The position numbers were made by a program, and so were the translations under genes. Shown here one piece after another: positions 23,186 to 35,112 of a stretch of 64,000 nucleotides of DNA. This stretch comes from Perognathus longimembris pacificus (Eukaryota; Chordata; Mammalia; Rodentia; Heteromyidae), in assembly GCF_023159225.1 (NCBI RefSeq), contig NC_063174.1, positions 28,231,983-28,295,982 on the forward strand. Direction: 5' to 3'. Position 1 is the stretch's first letter. Each line of letters opens with the position of its first letter. The notes below the pieces were generated by a model. It saw only the letters and a list, made by a program, of their open reading frames with translations, was not told where the DNA came from and searched no databases.

Positions 23186-24763
23186 TCTCCAAACCACTTT
23201 CCAGAGTGGCTGAACCAGTTTACATTCCCACCAACAATGAAGTAGGGTTCCCTTTTGGCCACATCCCCTCCAACATTTGTTAGTTTTAGTTTTCTTGATA
23301 AAGGACATTCTTACTGGGGTAATGTGGAATCTCAACGTTGTTTTGATTTGCATTTCTTTTATGGCCAGTGAAGTAGAGCTCTGTTTCATATGTCTCTTGG
23401 CCATTCTCATTTCCTCATCAGAGAAGTCTCTTTTTAAGTCTTTATCTCACTTGTTGAGGGGCTGTTGGTTCTTTGCGGTTTTGTTTTGGAGAAATTTAAG
23501 TTTTTTAGTTCTGCATATATTTTAGATTTGAGGCCTTTGTCCATTGTATGGCCAGTAAAGATCTTTACCCAATCTGTGGGCTTTCTGTTTATCTTGGGAG
23601 CTATGCCCGGCAGAAGCTCTGCAGTTTGATGCAGTCCCATTTGTCCAACCTTTCTTTGATTTGTAGCATTTCTGGGCCTTTATTAAGGAGTTGTGTCCTG
23701 TGCCAAGGAGCCCAAGTGTTTGTCCTATTCCTTCTTGTAGTGTTTTCAGAATATCTGTATTTATATCACAGTCTGATCCATTTGGAATTGATTTTGGTGC
23801 AGGGTGATAATATAAGAATCTAGTTTTAGATTGTTACAGGTGTTGAACCAGTTTTGCCAGCACCATTTGTTAAAGAGGCTTTCTTTCATCTTATTTTTTT
23901 AGCTCCTTTATCAAAGATTAAGTAGACATAGTTCAGCAGGTTCATTTCTGGGTCTTCAGTTCTGTTCCATTGGTCCTCAGGCCTGTTCTGGTGCCAATAC
24001 CAAGCTGTTTTTATTACTATAGCTTTATAATAGAGCTTGAAGTTGAGTATTGTAATTCCTCTAGCACTGTTCTTTCTTCTTAGGATTGTTTTTGCTATTC
24101 GTGGTCTTTTATTGTTCCATATGGATTTCTGGATTGCTTCCTCTATTTCGTTTAAAAATTGTGTTATGATATTAATGGGTATTGCATTGAATTTGTAGAT
24201 AGCTTTTGGCAATATTGCCATTTTGACTATATTAATCCTCCCAATCCAGGAGCCTTGGAGGTTTTTCCATTTTCTTAGTTCTGCCTTAATTTCATTTTTC
24301 ATGGTTTTAAAGTTCTCATCAGAGGTCTCTCACTTCTTTGGTTAAGGTTATTCCTAGGTATTTTATATTTTTTGAGGCTATTGCAAGAGGAGTTGCTTTC
24401 CTGATTTTGGCCTTGGTCTTCGGGGCATTGGCATATAGGAAGGCTGTTGATTTTTGAGGGTTTATTTTATATCCTGCTTTGCCAAAGTTTTGGATCAGCT
24501 CTAGTAGCTTGGAAGTAGAGTCTATGGGGTTCTTTAGGTATAGGCTCATATCATCTGTGAAGAGAGAAAGTTTAGCTTCCTCTTTTCCTATTTGGATCCC
24601 CTTTATGTTTTCTTCTTGCCTAATTGCTCTGGCTAGGAATTCTAGTACGATGTTGAAGAGGAGAGGAGAAAGCAGACATCCCTGTCGAGTTCCTGATTTT
24701 AAAGGGATTGGCGTTAGCTTTTCACTGTTTAGATTTATGCTTGCTGTTGGTTTGTCATAGACT

Positions 24764-24968
24764 GCCTTTTTTTTTCTTTTCTTATTTGATTATTTTTATT
24801 ATCTTTACGTAGGTGTAAATGGGTTTCAAATCAACATATCAGTTTGAGAATATAATGCATCTTGGCCAGTGTTATGCCTTCCATCATTCAGAATCTCTCA
24901 CAACTGCACTCATCCCCTCAATTTTTAGACCCCCTTTTTCACATAACTATATATTGACTATTATGACT
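24764..24968 (-). mobile_element. 3' fragment of a second L1 lineage nested in the middle L1
   Basis: T-rich left edge (its A-tail), then on the reverse strand an L1 tail reading gaaacccatttacacctac before aaagataata. It interrupts ORF2 of the middle L1 within the codons for the stretch following the RT palm. Imperfect flanking repeats (atagactgccttt against tatgactgtcttt) look like an aged TSD. The plus frame 24,819-25,085 is chance. Confidence 0.7.
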
Positions 24969-26427
24969 GTCTTTCTTATACTCAGGAATGTTCCCTGGAA
25001 TTCCAGTTTTTCCAGGGTTTTTGTCATAAGTGGGTGCTGGATTGTGTTGAATGCCTTTTCCACATCTAGGGATATAACCATGTGATTCTTTACCTTGCTC
25101 CAGGTGATGTGGTGGATTACATTAATTGACTTGTGTATATTGAACCAACTTTGCAACCCTGAATCCAGTTTGATCATGGTGTATTATCTTTTTCGGTGAC
25201 CTGTTGAAGTCGATTGGCCAGAATTTTGTCAAGAATTTTTGCATCAATGTTCATCAGGAAAATCGGTCTATAGTTCTCTTTCCGTGATGAGTCCCTGCCT
25301 GGTTTTGGGATGAGGGATATACTGGCTTTATAGAATGTGCTTGTCACTGAACTTTCTCTTTCAATTTCATTGTAGAGTTTGAGATATATTGGTTTGAGTT
25401 CTGTTTTGAAGGCCTTGTAGAATTCTGCTGTGAATCCGTCTGCACCTGGGCTTTTCTTGGATGGGAGATCTCTTATTGCCATTTCTATTTCAATGCTGGA
25501 TATGGGTCAACTTAGGAGGTTCAAATCTTCATGGTTGAGTTTGGGGATTTCAATTTTTGCTAGGAAATCGTCCATTTCTCCAGGTTCTCAAATTTGTTGG
25601 TGTAAAGGTTTGCAAAATAGTCCCTTATTGTGTTCTGAATTTTGTTTTTTTCTGTGGTGATGTTACCTGTTTCATCTCTGATCTTGTTTATTTGGGTGGG
25701 CTGCCTTTCCTTTTTGGTCAGATTTGCTTGGGGTCTGTCTATTTTGTTAATTCTTTCAAAGAATCAACTCTTGGTTTTGTTGATTTAAGCCATTTAATTG
25801 ATTTAGGTCATTTGTTGATTTTAAGTCATTTAATTCAGATTTGATTTTAATTATTTGCTTCTGTCTATTGGCTTGTGGGTTGGCTTGTTCTCTTTTGAGG
25901 AGCTTAAGGTGCTTCCGTAAGTTGTTGAGTTGCTGTTTCTCCATTTTGTTGATGTAGGCACTCAGATATAAATTTTCCTCTGAGTATTGCCTTTGATGTG
26001 TCCCAAAGGAGCTGCTACTTTGTGTGCTCATCTTGATTTAATTCCATAAACATTTGGATTTCGGTTCTAATTTCCTTAATGACCCACTGATGGTTCAACA
26101 GTGTGTTGTTTAGTCTCCATGAATTGTTGGATTTTCTGTGGTGGCTGTTTGAGTTGAGCTCTAATGTTATTTCATTGTGGTCTGAGAGAATGCATGGAAT
26201 GATTTCAATACTTCTGAATTTATATAGATTTTCTTTGTGCCCTAAGATGTGACCTATTTTGGAGAATGTTCCGTGTGCTGCTGAAAAGAATGTGTATTCT
26301 GGTGTTGCTGTATGGAATATTCTGTAGATGTCATTAAGTCTAGTTGCTCTATGCAGTTGTTTAGTTCTGTGGTTTCTTTGTTCAGTTTTTGGTGTGTTGA
26401 GCTGTCCAGAGGTGACAGTGGAATTTT

Positions 26428-26640
26428 TTTTTTTTTTTTTTTTTTTGCCAGTCCTGGGTCTTGGACTCAGGGCCTGAGCACTGTCCCTGGCTTCTTTTTG
26501 CTCAAGGCTAGCACTCTTGCCACTTGAGCCACAGTGCCACTTCTGTCCATTTTCTATATATGTGGTGTGGGGAATCGAACCCAGGGGTTCATGTATATGA
26601 GGCAAGCACTCTTGCCACTAGGCCATATTTCCAGCCCGAA
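26428..26640 (-). mobile_element. SINE-A nested in ORF2 of the middle L1
   Basis: Long T-run (26,424-26,446) then a reverse-strand SINE-A. TSD agtggaatttt at 26,417-26,427 and agtgaaatttt at 26,641-26,651. ORF2 continues on both sides. The reverse frame 26,015-26,605 mixes SINE and ORF2 codons. Confidence 0.93.
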
Positions 26641-27146
26641 AGTGAAATTTTAAAGTCTCCAACTATCAATGTCTATGTGTGTTTTTAGAGTCAGTAGTGT
26701 TTGTTTGATGAAGTTGGGTGCTCCTGTATTTGGGGTGTAGATATTTAGGATGGTTATATCTTCCTGTAGAAGAGATCCCTTTATTAGTATGTAGTAACCT
26801 TCTTTTTCTCTTCTTACCATTTTTAATTTGAAGTCAATTTTATCTGATGCTAGGATTGCAACTACAGCCTGCTTATTGGGGGTGGGGGGTGTTTGCTTGG
26901 TAGATTTTATTCCAGCCTTTCATTTTTAGAAAATGTTTGCTTTTGCTGGATAGATGTGTCTCTTGGAGGCAGTAGAAAGATGGATCTTAAGTTTTGATGC
27001 AACGTATGAGCCTATGTTGTTTAATTGGAGAATTAATTCTATTAATGTTGAGAGTTAGGACTGAAAGATGATCCTTTGTTCCTTTCATTATAGCTATCTT
27101 GATAAAAGCTGTGTCTTCCCAATTCTTGTTCTACTATTCTGGCTTT

Positions 27147-28241
27147 CTACTTAGGATTCATTTCTCTGTCTGTATTGTGATCTTGATTATTTTCCATATG
27201 TAGTACATCCTTGAGGATTTTCTTTAAAACTGATTTGGTGGGGATATATTGTTTCAGTTATTCCTTACTGTGGAAGACTTTTATTTGACCTTCGGCTCTG
27301 AATGACAGTTTAGCTGGGTACAGTATTCTTGGTTGATAGTTATTTTTACTTAGGGCTTCACATACCTCATTCCAAGCTCTCCTTGCTTTCATGGTCTCTG
27401 CTGAGAAGTCTGGGGTGATTTTGATTATTTTTCCTTTATATGTGGTTATTTTCTTCTCCTTAAGGATTCTTTTCTTGAACTCTATAGATTCTGTTTTTAT
27501 CACAATGTGTTGTTGGCATGTCCTATTCTGGTCTGGTCGCTCTGGGGTTCTAAATGTTTCTTGTATCTGGATAGGCCTATCCTTCTGGATATTTGGGAAG
27601 TTCTCAGCTAACATTCTGTTAAATAAGTTGCCTATTCCATTGACTTCTTTCTCTAGGTTTTCCTGGATTCCTATTAGCCTTAAATTGGGCTTCCTGATTG
27701 TAGCTTGGAGCTCCTAGACTGATCTGTTTTGGAAATTGGGATTGGTTTTGTGTTGTTTTTTTCTTTCTCCATAGGTTTGAAGGAATATTCAGTTCCTGGG
27801 ATTTGATCCTTTGCTTAGTCTAGTCTGCACTGTAGGGTAGCTCCTTGATTTCAAATCTCTCTTTCTTCTGACTTGTCTTTCTTGATGGTTTCTATGTCTT
27901 TGCTATAATTTTTCTTAGGTCTTGTATGGACTTCTTTACTTCATCAATTTGGGTTTGAGTTCTCTCTCTCTCAAATCTTTTAGCTGGGTAGCTATCTTTT
28001 CATTGGACTCTTGAAGTTCATTTGTCTTACTATTTGTGGAGGCCATGAAATCCCCTATTACTTTGTGGACGGATTGATGTATTGATTCAAACTTTGCATT
28101 TAATATTTTTATCAGTAGAGTTTGTAGAGCATATTGAGGGTTCTCTTCTAGGTGTTTGATTGACTGCTCTGCTTCCTGCTTGTTTTGCGTGGCAGATGAG
28201 ATTCCCTGGCTTGCCATCTTTCTTGTGTTTCTTCTGCCCAT
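27147..28241 (-). pseudogene. ORF1 remnant of the middle L1 (RNA-binding chaperone)
   Basis: ORF1p coats L1 RNA and acts as a nucleic-acid chaperone. The start MGRRNTRKMASQG (28,241 reverse) is followed by a coiled-coil-like segment rich in Gln/Glu/Lys. The C-terminal half (27,614-27,258) shows the RRM-like and C-terminal domains with IIKITPDFSAETMKARRAW and QPRILYPAKLSFRAEGQIKVF. The stop is at 27,147-27,149. Stops and frameshifts separate the two halves (about 27,940-27,620), so no full protein can be made. It is shorter by small deletions than the plus-strand copy. Confidence 0.9.
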
Positions 28242-28760
28242 TTGGATTGGAAATGCTAATCAAGAAGCACCTGTGAGCACCGTTTAAGACCCAAAGCAGA
28301 CCTTATCCAGCACTGTTGTATAAATATTAGAAGTTCACAATTACATAAAGAAAATATAAAATCAAATCTGTTGTCCCCAATGAATACAAATTTGATATAA
28401 CAACTAACCTTGAGCCCTGTTATAACCCCATGGGCAATTTTTATTCTTATATTTAGTTCTTTCTGGACTGGTGGGTTTTCTCTATGAACCCTTTTGATTC
28501 ACTTGGATCTAACAGGGATCTCCTCTATCCGATAACCAGGTGTCAATGGAGTCTGGAGGTCCTGGAAGTAAATTTATGAGGTAAGTTAGGTGTAGTGAAG
28601 AGAACAGAGTAAAATGAATGGAGAGTGATGATTTTGGTTTAGTTTCAGTGAACTGGAAAGGTGGAGAAGAGTAGAATCAGTAGAAAGAAAGAGGTTAAAT
28701 GATAGACAATGGAGAGTCTGTAGAAAAGAGTAAGGAGTTAGCCAAAGGAAAGTAATTTTA

Positions 28761-29767
28761 TTTTTTTTCAAGTTTTTATTATCAAACTGATGTACAGAGA
28801 GGTTACAGTTTCATACGTTAGGCATTGGATATATTTCTTGTACTGTTTGTTACCTTGTCCCTCATAACCCCTCCCTCCTCCCCCTTTCCCTTTCCCCCCT
28901 GAGGTGTTCAGTTCACTTACACCAAACAGTTTTGCAAGTATTGCTTATGTAGTTGTTTGTCTTTTTTTTTACCCTGTGTCTCTCAATTTTGGTATTCCCT
29001 TTCAATTTCTTAGTTCCAATACCAGTATACACGGTTTCCAATATACTCAGATAAGATTACAGAGATAATGTAGGCACAACCACAGGAAGGTGATACAAGA
29101 ACATCATCATCAATAATAGAAGCTACAGATACACATGGCACGTTGAAAGTAGTTACAACGGTGATATAACAATTGTTTCCATAACATGGAGTTCATTTCA
29201 CTTAGCATAATCTTATGTGTTCATAAGGGTATAGCTATTGGGCCTTGTGATGCTCTGCTATGACTTGCCTAAGCCTGTACTAATTATTCCCAATAAGGGA
29301 GACCATAGAGTCCATGTTTCTTTGGGTCTGGCTCACTTCACTTAGTATAATTTTTTCCAAGTCCTTCCATTTCCTTACAAATGGGACAATGTCATTCTTT
29401 CTGATAGAGGCCTAAAATTCCATTGTGTATATGTACCACATTTTCTGATCCATTCGTCTACTGAGGGGTATCTGGGTTGGTTCCAGATTCTCGCTATGAC
29501 AAATTGTGCTGCGATGAACATTGTTGTGCTGGTCGCATTACTGTGATTTTGTTTGTGGTCTTTTGGATAGATACCCAAAAGTGGGGCTGCTGGGTCACAG
29601 GGGAGTTCTATATTTAGCCTTCTGAGGAATCTCCATACTGCTTGCCAGAGTGGCTGAACCAGTTTACATTCCCACCAACAATGAAGTAGGGTTCCCTTTT
29701 GGCCACATCCCCTCCAACAATTGTTATTGTTAGTTTTCTTGATATATGACATTCTTACTGGGTTGAG
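28761..29767 (-). mobile_element. Inner L1, 3' part (3' UTR and ORF2 C-terminus)
   Basis: A-tail at 28,761-28,770, a complete 3' UTR with C-rich (reverse G-rich) tract near 28,875-28,905, ORF2 stop at 29,280-29,282, then the ORF2 C-terminal part to 29,767, with the cysteine knuckle intact. A one-base loss near 29,445 shifts the frame before the final block. It is joined to an inverted upstream part at 29,768. Confidence 0.95.
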
Positions 29768-30863
29768 ATGGCGAAGACCGAGGCTGAAATCAGGAAAGCT
29801 ACTCCTTTTGCAATAGCCCCCCCAAACATAAAATACCTAGGAATAACCTTAACCAAAGAAGTGAAAGACCTCTTTGGTGAGAACTTTAATAGCTTGAAAA
29901 ACGAAATTAAGTCAGAACTAAGGAAATGGAAAAACCTCCCATTCTCCTGGATTGGGAAGATTAATATAATCAAAATGGCAATATTGCCAAAGGCTATCTA
30001 CAAATTCAATGCAATACCCATTAATATCCCAACACCAATTTTTAATGAAATAGAGGAAGTAATCCAGAAATTCATATGGAACAATAAAGACCTAAAATAG
30101 CAAAAACAATTCTAAGCAGAAAGAACAGTGCTGGAGGAATTACAATACCCAACTTCAAGCTGTATTATAAAGCTATAGTAATAAAAACAGCTTGGTATTG
30201 GCACCGGAACAGGCCTGAAGACCAATGGAACAGAATTGAAGACCCAGAAATGAACCCACAGAACTATGCCTACTTAATCTTTGATAAAGGAGCTAAAACA
30301 ATAGTATGGAAGAAAGTTAGCCTCTTTAACAAATGGTGCTGGCAAAACTGGCTCAACACATGCAAAAACTAAAACTAGATCCTTATATATCACCCTGCAC
30401 CAAAATCATTTCCAAATTGATCAAAGACCTCGAAATCAAAACAGACACTCTGAAAACACTAAAGGAAGGAGTAGGAGAAACAGTTGGGCTCCTTGGCGCA
30501 GGACAAAACTTCCTTAACAAAGACCCAGAAAGGCTACAAATCAAAGAAAGGTTGGACAAATGGGACTGCATCAAACTGCAGAGCTTCTGCACTGCAAAGG
30601 ACATAGCTCGCAAGATAAACAGAAAGCTCACAGACTGGGAGAAGATCTTTACCAGCCATTCAATGGACAAAGGCCTCATATCTAAAATATATGCAGAACT
30701 AAAAAAATTACCTTCTTCCAAAATAAAACCGCAAAGAACCAATAGCCCCCTCATCAATTGGGCTAAAGACTTACAAAGAGACTTCTCTGATGAGGAAATG
30801 AGAATGGCCAAGAGACTTATGAAAAAATGCTCTACATCACTGGCCATAAAAGAAATGCAAATC
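29768..30863 (+). mobile_element. Inner L1, inverted 5' part
   Basis: The plus strand carries ORF2 codons from [20 protein letters not shown] (after the RT palm) to [10 protein letters not shown], where it stops. The minus part (28,761-29,767) begins some 25 bases further along ORF2. The pair is flanked by the TSD aaggaaagtaatttta at 28,745-28,760 and 30,864-30,879. This is the signature of twin priming: 5' inversion with a small junctional deletion. Frames 29,768-30,100 and 30,333-30,995 are its broken pieces; the latter runs on into host L1 5' UTR. Confidence 0.95.
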
Positions 30864-32317
30864 AAGGAAAGTAATTTTAAAGAAAGAAAATATGAAAAGA
30901 GAATCAAAGAAAAAATACACGAAAACAAACACATAAAACACAAAAAATTACAGAAAAAACCCCCAAGGAAACAAATAAAATCAGAAAACAAATGACAACT
31001 CAAAAATGGAAAAGAAAAGAAAATCAAAAGTTTTTAAAACTGTTAAACAAATGGAGTCCTTCTTGTTTGGGTGGGCTCTTTTCAGTCTCTGGTTTCCTTG
31101 CGATGGTCTACAGTCTATTTTCCTGCTGCTTGGCTCGTTTGATTTGCTTTCAGTTCACAGGGGGAGGATCTGCTCTGACCCTCCTCCCCTGTTAGTTAAA
31201 TCCTAGGGCTCTGTGGTTTGCACAGCTTGCACATAGTACTTGAGTGTCCTCTGTAGATGGGGGATGCTGAACAGTCTCAGGAACCGTGGCTCCTCTGGTC
31301 TGCTGTGGGGCCTCTGCCTTTAATGACTGGCTCTGAATAGGCTGTAGACTCAGCAGGGCAGGGCACCTCAGGCCTGGTTTACCTGGGTGAGAGTTGCTTG
31401 TCCTGGGGGACGTTCCTCCTCCCTGGTCATGGTGACCTTCTCCTGGGTGGAGCTGGCTGTGTAATTCAGCTTGGTTTGCTGGTGGGTGTTGGGAGTTGGG
31501 CGTCCTCTGTAAAGGAACCATTTATCTGTGTCAGAAACGGTTTACTCTCCATTCTGATTATTCCTTTCCAATAGTAGCTGCTCACTGCTTTTAGTTTGAT
31601 TTTAGAATTTCTGGCTGCTGGAGAGTCAGCAGCCACAGTGTCGGTGGGTTTAGGTGGGGTGGGGCACCTCTGGCTGAGTTTACCTGAGTCTGTGAGCCTT
31701 GGTCCAGGGAGAGATCCTCCCACGTGGGTGGGGTGGGGGGGGACCTTCTCCTGGGCAGAACTGGTTCTCACAGTTCAGTCACTCTTGCTCTTTCCAAAGA
31801 TGGTCCCTTAGTCCTTGCTTTCCCCTTGCCCGCTTTAGTTCCAGTCTGGGCTGACCAGGTCTATGCCAGTGTCAAAGATGGTGCTTTGTTCTGGCGGTGG
31901 CCGAAGGGCTAGATTCCAGAAGCTGCTCTGTGTGTGTGAGTGAGATTGTCTTTCGTGGGGTACTTATGCTTTCTTTGCAGTTTCAGTCCATCCGTGCTCA
32001 GCCTGAGATCCATGTCTGTCTGCCGATGTCTGGAGGATTTCTTCCTGGTCACTGTTGTGTGCTTTAGGTGTGCGGAGTGCTGGGTGCTGTGCCACTGCTA
32101 GCACCACCATGGCAGTGGGATGCCACCTGGAGCTCAAATCTGTCTTTTCAGGCCAGAAAAGTTGATTTTTCCTTTCTGGCCCAATCCCTATACTGTTATA
32201 ACTTACTTGGGCTGTCTTTCTAGGAGTAAAAGTTTCTCTGGAGTGGTAAAACTGAGATTTCAGAGGGAGCTTACCTAGGGCTCTGCTGCTCCTCCACCCT
32301 CTTCCCAGAGGTTCCAG

Positions 32318-32974
32318 TGGCTTGTCTTTTTATCCTTTATCTCTTGATTTTGGTATTCCCTTTCTCTTCCCTAGTTCCAATACATGTATATACAGTATCC
32401 GGGGTACTAAGATCAGACACAGTGATGGCAGGGATAAAATCACCAGAAGGGAATACAAGAGATAAAAAAGGTACAGTTTCACATGGCATGTTGAAAATAA
32501 CTACAACAATGACATAACTTTGTCCATAACTTTTTATTTAGCTTAGCATCATCTTAGGTGTTCATACAGACATAGATATTGAGCTATTGTAATCTTCTGC
32601 TATGACTATCCTAGACATGTACTAATTATTCCCTGTGAGGGAAACCAGAGAGTCCATGTTTCTTTGGGTCTGGATCACTTCATTTAGTATGATTTTTTTT
32701 CCAAGTTCTTTCATTTCCTTATGAATGGGGCAATGTCATTCTTTCTGATAGAGGCATAGAATTCTGTTTTCTATATGTACCACATTTTCTTGATCTACTC
32801 ATCTACTGAGGGGCATCTGGGTTGGTTCCATATTTTACCAATGACAAATTGTGCTGCAATGAATATAGTTGTGCTGGTGGCCTTAGCGTGGTCTTGCTTA
32901 TAATGTTAGCTTTTTGAAGGCTTGTTTTGGAGGAATTTAATTTTTTCAGTTCTAGTTATATTTTATTTATTTAT
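32318..32974 (-). mobile_element. Outer L1: rest of 3' UTR and ORF2 C-terminus
   Basis: Continues the 3' UTR of 21,425-21,621 without loss after the middle L1. It covers the ORF2 end (QRNMDS region near 32,650) with deletions: the cysteine-knuckle section is missing between about 32,905 and 32,915. Confidence 0.8.
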
Positions 32975-33505
32975 TTTTTCTTTTAAAGTAATGTATTTAT
33001 TGTCAAAGTGATGTACAGAGGGGTTACAGTTTCAGACATAACGCAGTTAGTAAATTTTTCATCAAACTTGTTAGCTCCTCGCTCATTTTTCTCCCTCCTT
33101 CCCCCCTCCCAACATGCCTCCGCCAATGAGTTGTACAGTTGGATTATGGAATATAATTTTGTGATTATTGCTGTTGCATTGGTTCATTTTTCACTCTTTG
33201 CCTCTCTATTTTGATGTTTCCTTCCCTTGCCTTGTTCCAATAAACACAGTACCCAGAGTACTGAAATCAGTAACTATGACCTCAGGGGTAAAGACCTCGG
33301 GAAGAAAGAGAGAAGAAAGTGGTATAATTTCAGATGGTGCATTGAACATAGCGATGACAATGGTAAACCTCTTATTTCCATAACTTGGGCTTCATTTTAC
33401 TTAGTACCACCTTATGTATGTGTACTTAGCTATTGAGTTACTGTGATCTTCTGCTAAGACTATTCTAGACATGTGCTTATTATTCCCAATGAGGGAAACC
33501 ATATT
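32975..33505 (-). mobile_element. L1 3' UTR fragment nested in the outer L1
   Basis: A-rich end at 32,975-32,995, then a reverse-strand 3' UTR and the first bases before the ORF2 stop region (to about 33,505). More diverged from the main family than its host. The plus frames 33,008-33,436 are shadows. Confidence 0.75.
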
Positions 33506-33807
33506 TCTTAACCATACACTTTAGTGTAGAATTTGTTCAGAGTTGAGGCAAGAGAGTAAAGCATGGACAAAACCGAGGAGAAAGAGACACAGGATAGAAA
33601 TGTGTGGGACCCTATTCTGTAGATGAGAAGTAATTGTGCAATGTACCATGGAGGAAACTATTGAAATCAAAGATTTTCACATCAGTGTGAGGGCCATGTT
33701 TTGCAATGATGAGTGAGTCCAACAACAGGGACAGGAATATTAATGAGGAGATAGCTAGCATCTCGTATGGAATTGTGAGTAGTGTTGGGAGAGAGAGAAG
33801 ACTAGAC
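33506..33807. other. Non-L1 segment attached to the nested L1 fragment
   Basis: About 300 bp with no L1 similarity, lying between the 5' side of the nested L1 fragment and the resumption of host ORF2 at 33,808. The reverse frame 33,612-33,809 has no recognised domain. It probably came in together with the L1 fragment; parent unknown. Confidence 0.55.
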
Positions 33808-35112
33808 ATATTTTAGATATGAGGCCTTGTCCATTGTTTGGCCGGTGAAGATCTTCTCCCATTCTGTGCGCTATTTATCGCTATTTATCTTGCAACCTAT
33901 GTCCTTTGCCCTGCATAAGCTTTGCAGTTTGATGTAATCCCATTTGTCCAACCTTTCTTTGATTTGTTGCATTTAAGGGCCTTTATTAAGGAGTTGTGTC
34001 TTGTGCCAAGGAGCCCAAGTGTTTGTCCTACTTCTTCTTGTAGTGTTTTCAGGATATGTTTATTATGAGGTCTTTGATCCATTTGGAATTGATTTTGGTG
34101 CAGGGTGATATATAAGGATCTAGTTTTGTTACAGGTGTTGAACTAGTTTTTCCAGCACCATTTGTTGAAGAGGCTTTCTTCCATCCTATTTTTTAACTCC
34201 TTTAGCAAAGATTAAGTAGCCTTAGGTCTGAGGGTTCATCTCTGGGTCTTCAGTTCTGATCCATTGGTCCCCAGGCCTGTTCTTGTGCAAATACCAAGCT
34301 TTGTAATACAGCTTGAAGTTTGGTATTGAAATTCCTCCAGCACCTTTCTTTCTGCTTAGGATTGTTTTTGTTATTCTGGGTATTTTATTTTTCCAATGAG
34401 TTTCTGGATTGTGTCCTCTATTTCATTAGAGAATGGTGTTGGGATATTGATGGGTATTGCTTTCAATTTGTAGCCAGCCTTTGGCAATATTGCTATTTTG
34501 GCAATGTTAATCCTCCCAATCCAGGAGCATGGGAGTTTTTTTTTTCCATTTCCTGAGTTCTGCCTTAATTTCATTTTTCATGTTTTCAAAGTTCTCATCA
34601 TAGAGGTCTTTCACTTCTTTGGTTAGGGTTATTCCTAAGTATTTTATATTTTTTGAGGCTATTGCAAAAGGAGTTGTTTTCCTGTTTCCGGCCTCACTTT
34701 TCAGCTTGTTGGCATATAGAAAGCCAGTGATTTTTGAGGACTTATTTTATATCCTGCTACTTTGCCAAAGTTTGGATCAGCTCAATAACTTGGGAGTAGA
34801 GTGTACGGTGTTCTTTAGATACAGGATCATGTCATCTGCAAAGGGAGAAAGTTTAATTTCACCTTTTCCTATTTGGATCCCTTTTATGTCTTCCTCTTTC
34901 CTTGTTGTTCTGGCTAGGAATTCTAGTACTATGTTGAAGAAGAGGAGAGAGCAGACATCCTTGTGTTGCTCCTGATTTTAAAGGAAATGGCTTTAAATTT
35001 TCACCATTAAGTATAATGCTTGCTGTGAATTTGTCATTGACAGTCTTTATTATATTCAGGAATGTTCCCTGGAATCCTAGTTTCTCCAAAGCTTTTTATC
35101 ATAACTGGGTTC
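33808..35112 (-). pseudogene. Outer L1: ORF2 middle part
   Basis: Reverse-strand codons from the region upstream of the cysteine knuckle back to RT ([20 protein letters not shown]; then [15 protein letters not shown] at 35,089). Many stops and shifts. Ends abruptly at the deletion junction with ORF1. Confidence 0.85.

Larger units (their letters stand above)
22319..27088 (-). pseudogene. ORF2 remnant of the middle L1 (endonuclease + reverse transcriptase)
   Basis: ORF2p would nick target DNA and reverse-transcribe L1 RNA. The start codon is at 27,086-27,088 and the natural stop at 22,319-22,321. Recognisable reverse-strand pieces run from the endonuclease end (about 26,605-26,015), through RT blocks (25,482-25,174 with [18 protein letters not shown]; 25,177-24,947 with the motif A segment VISLDVEKAFNTIQHP), the region after FADD (24,549-24,319), 24,302-23,886, to the cysteine knuckle (23,410-23,129). 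It is broken by frameshifts and stops and by three insertions: LTR at 22,676, L1 fragment at 24,764, SINE at 26,428. Non-functional. Confidence 0.9.
21622..32317 (-). mobile_element. Middle L1, full-length span with five nested insertions
   Basis: Inserted in the 3' UTR of the outer L1. The 14-bp repeat tggcttgtcttttt lies at 21,608-21,621 and 32,318-32,331, and the outer 3' UTR sequence reads straight on after it. Order on the reverse strand: 5' UTR (about 32,310-28,245), ORF1 (28,241-27,147), ORF2 (27,088-22,319), 3' UTR. Nested inside are a SINE-A (21,782-22,005), an LTR (22,676-23,185), a fragment of another L1 lineage (24,764-24,968), a second SINE-A (26,428-26,640) and a 5'-inverted L1 (28,761-30,863). 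Without them it would be roughly 7.4 kb, the length of the plus-strand L1 at 54,848-62,202. Confidence 0.88.
28245..32317 (-). promoter_or_regulatory. 5' UTR of the middle L1 (split by the inner L1)
   Basis: The own parts are 28,245-28,760 and 30,864-32,317. The section next to ORF1 is A/T-rich; the distal part (31,040-32,310) is GC-richer and holds two related modules (the 'cctctgtag/cctctgtaa' blocks near 31,244 and 31,503). In L1s this region holds the internal promoter; I infer that role here from position. Open frames over it on both strands are unsupported. Confidence 0.75.
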
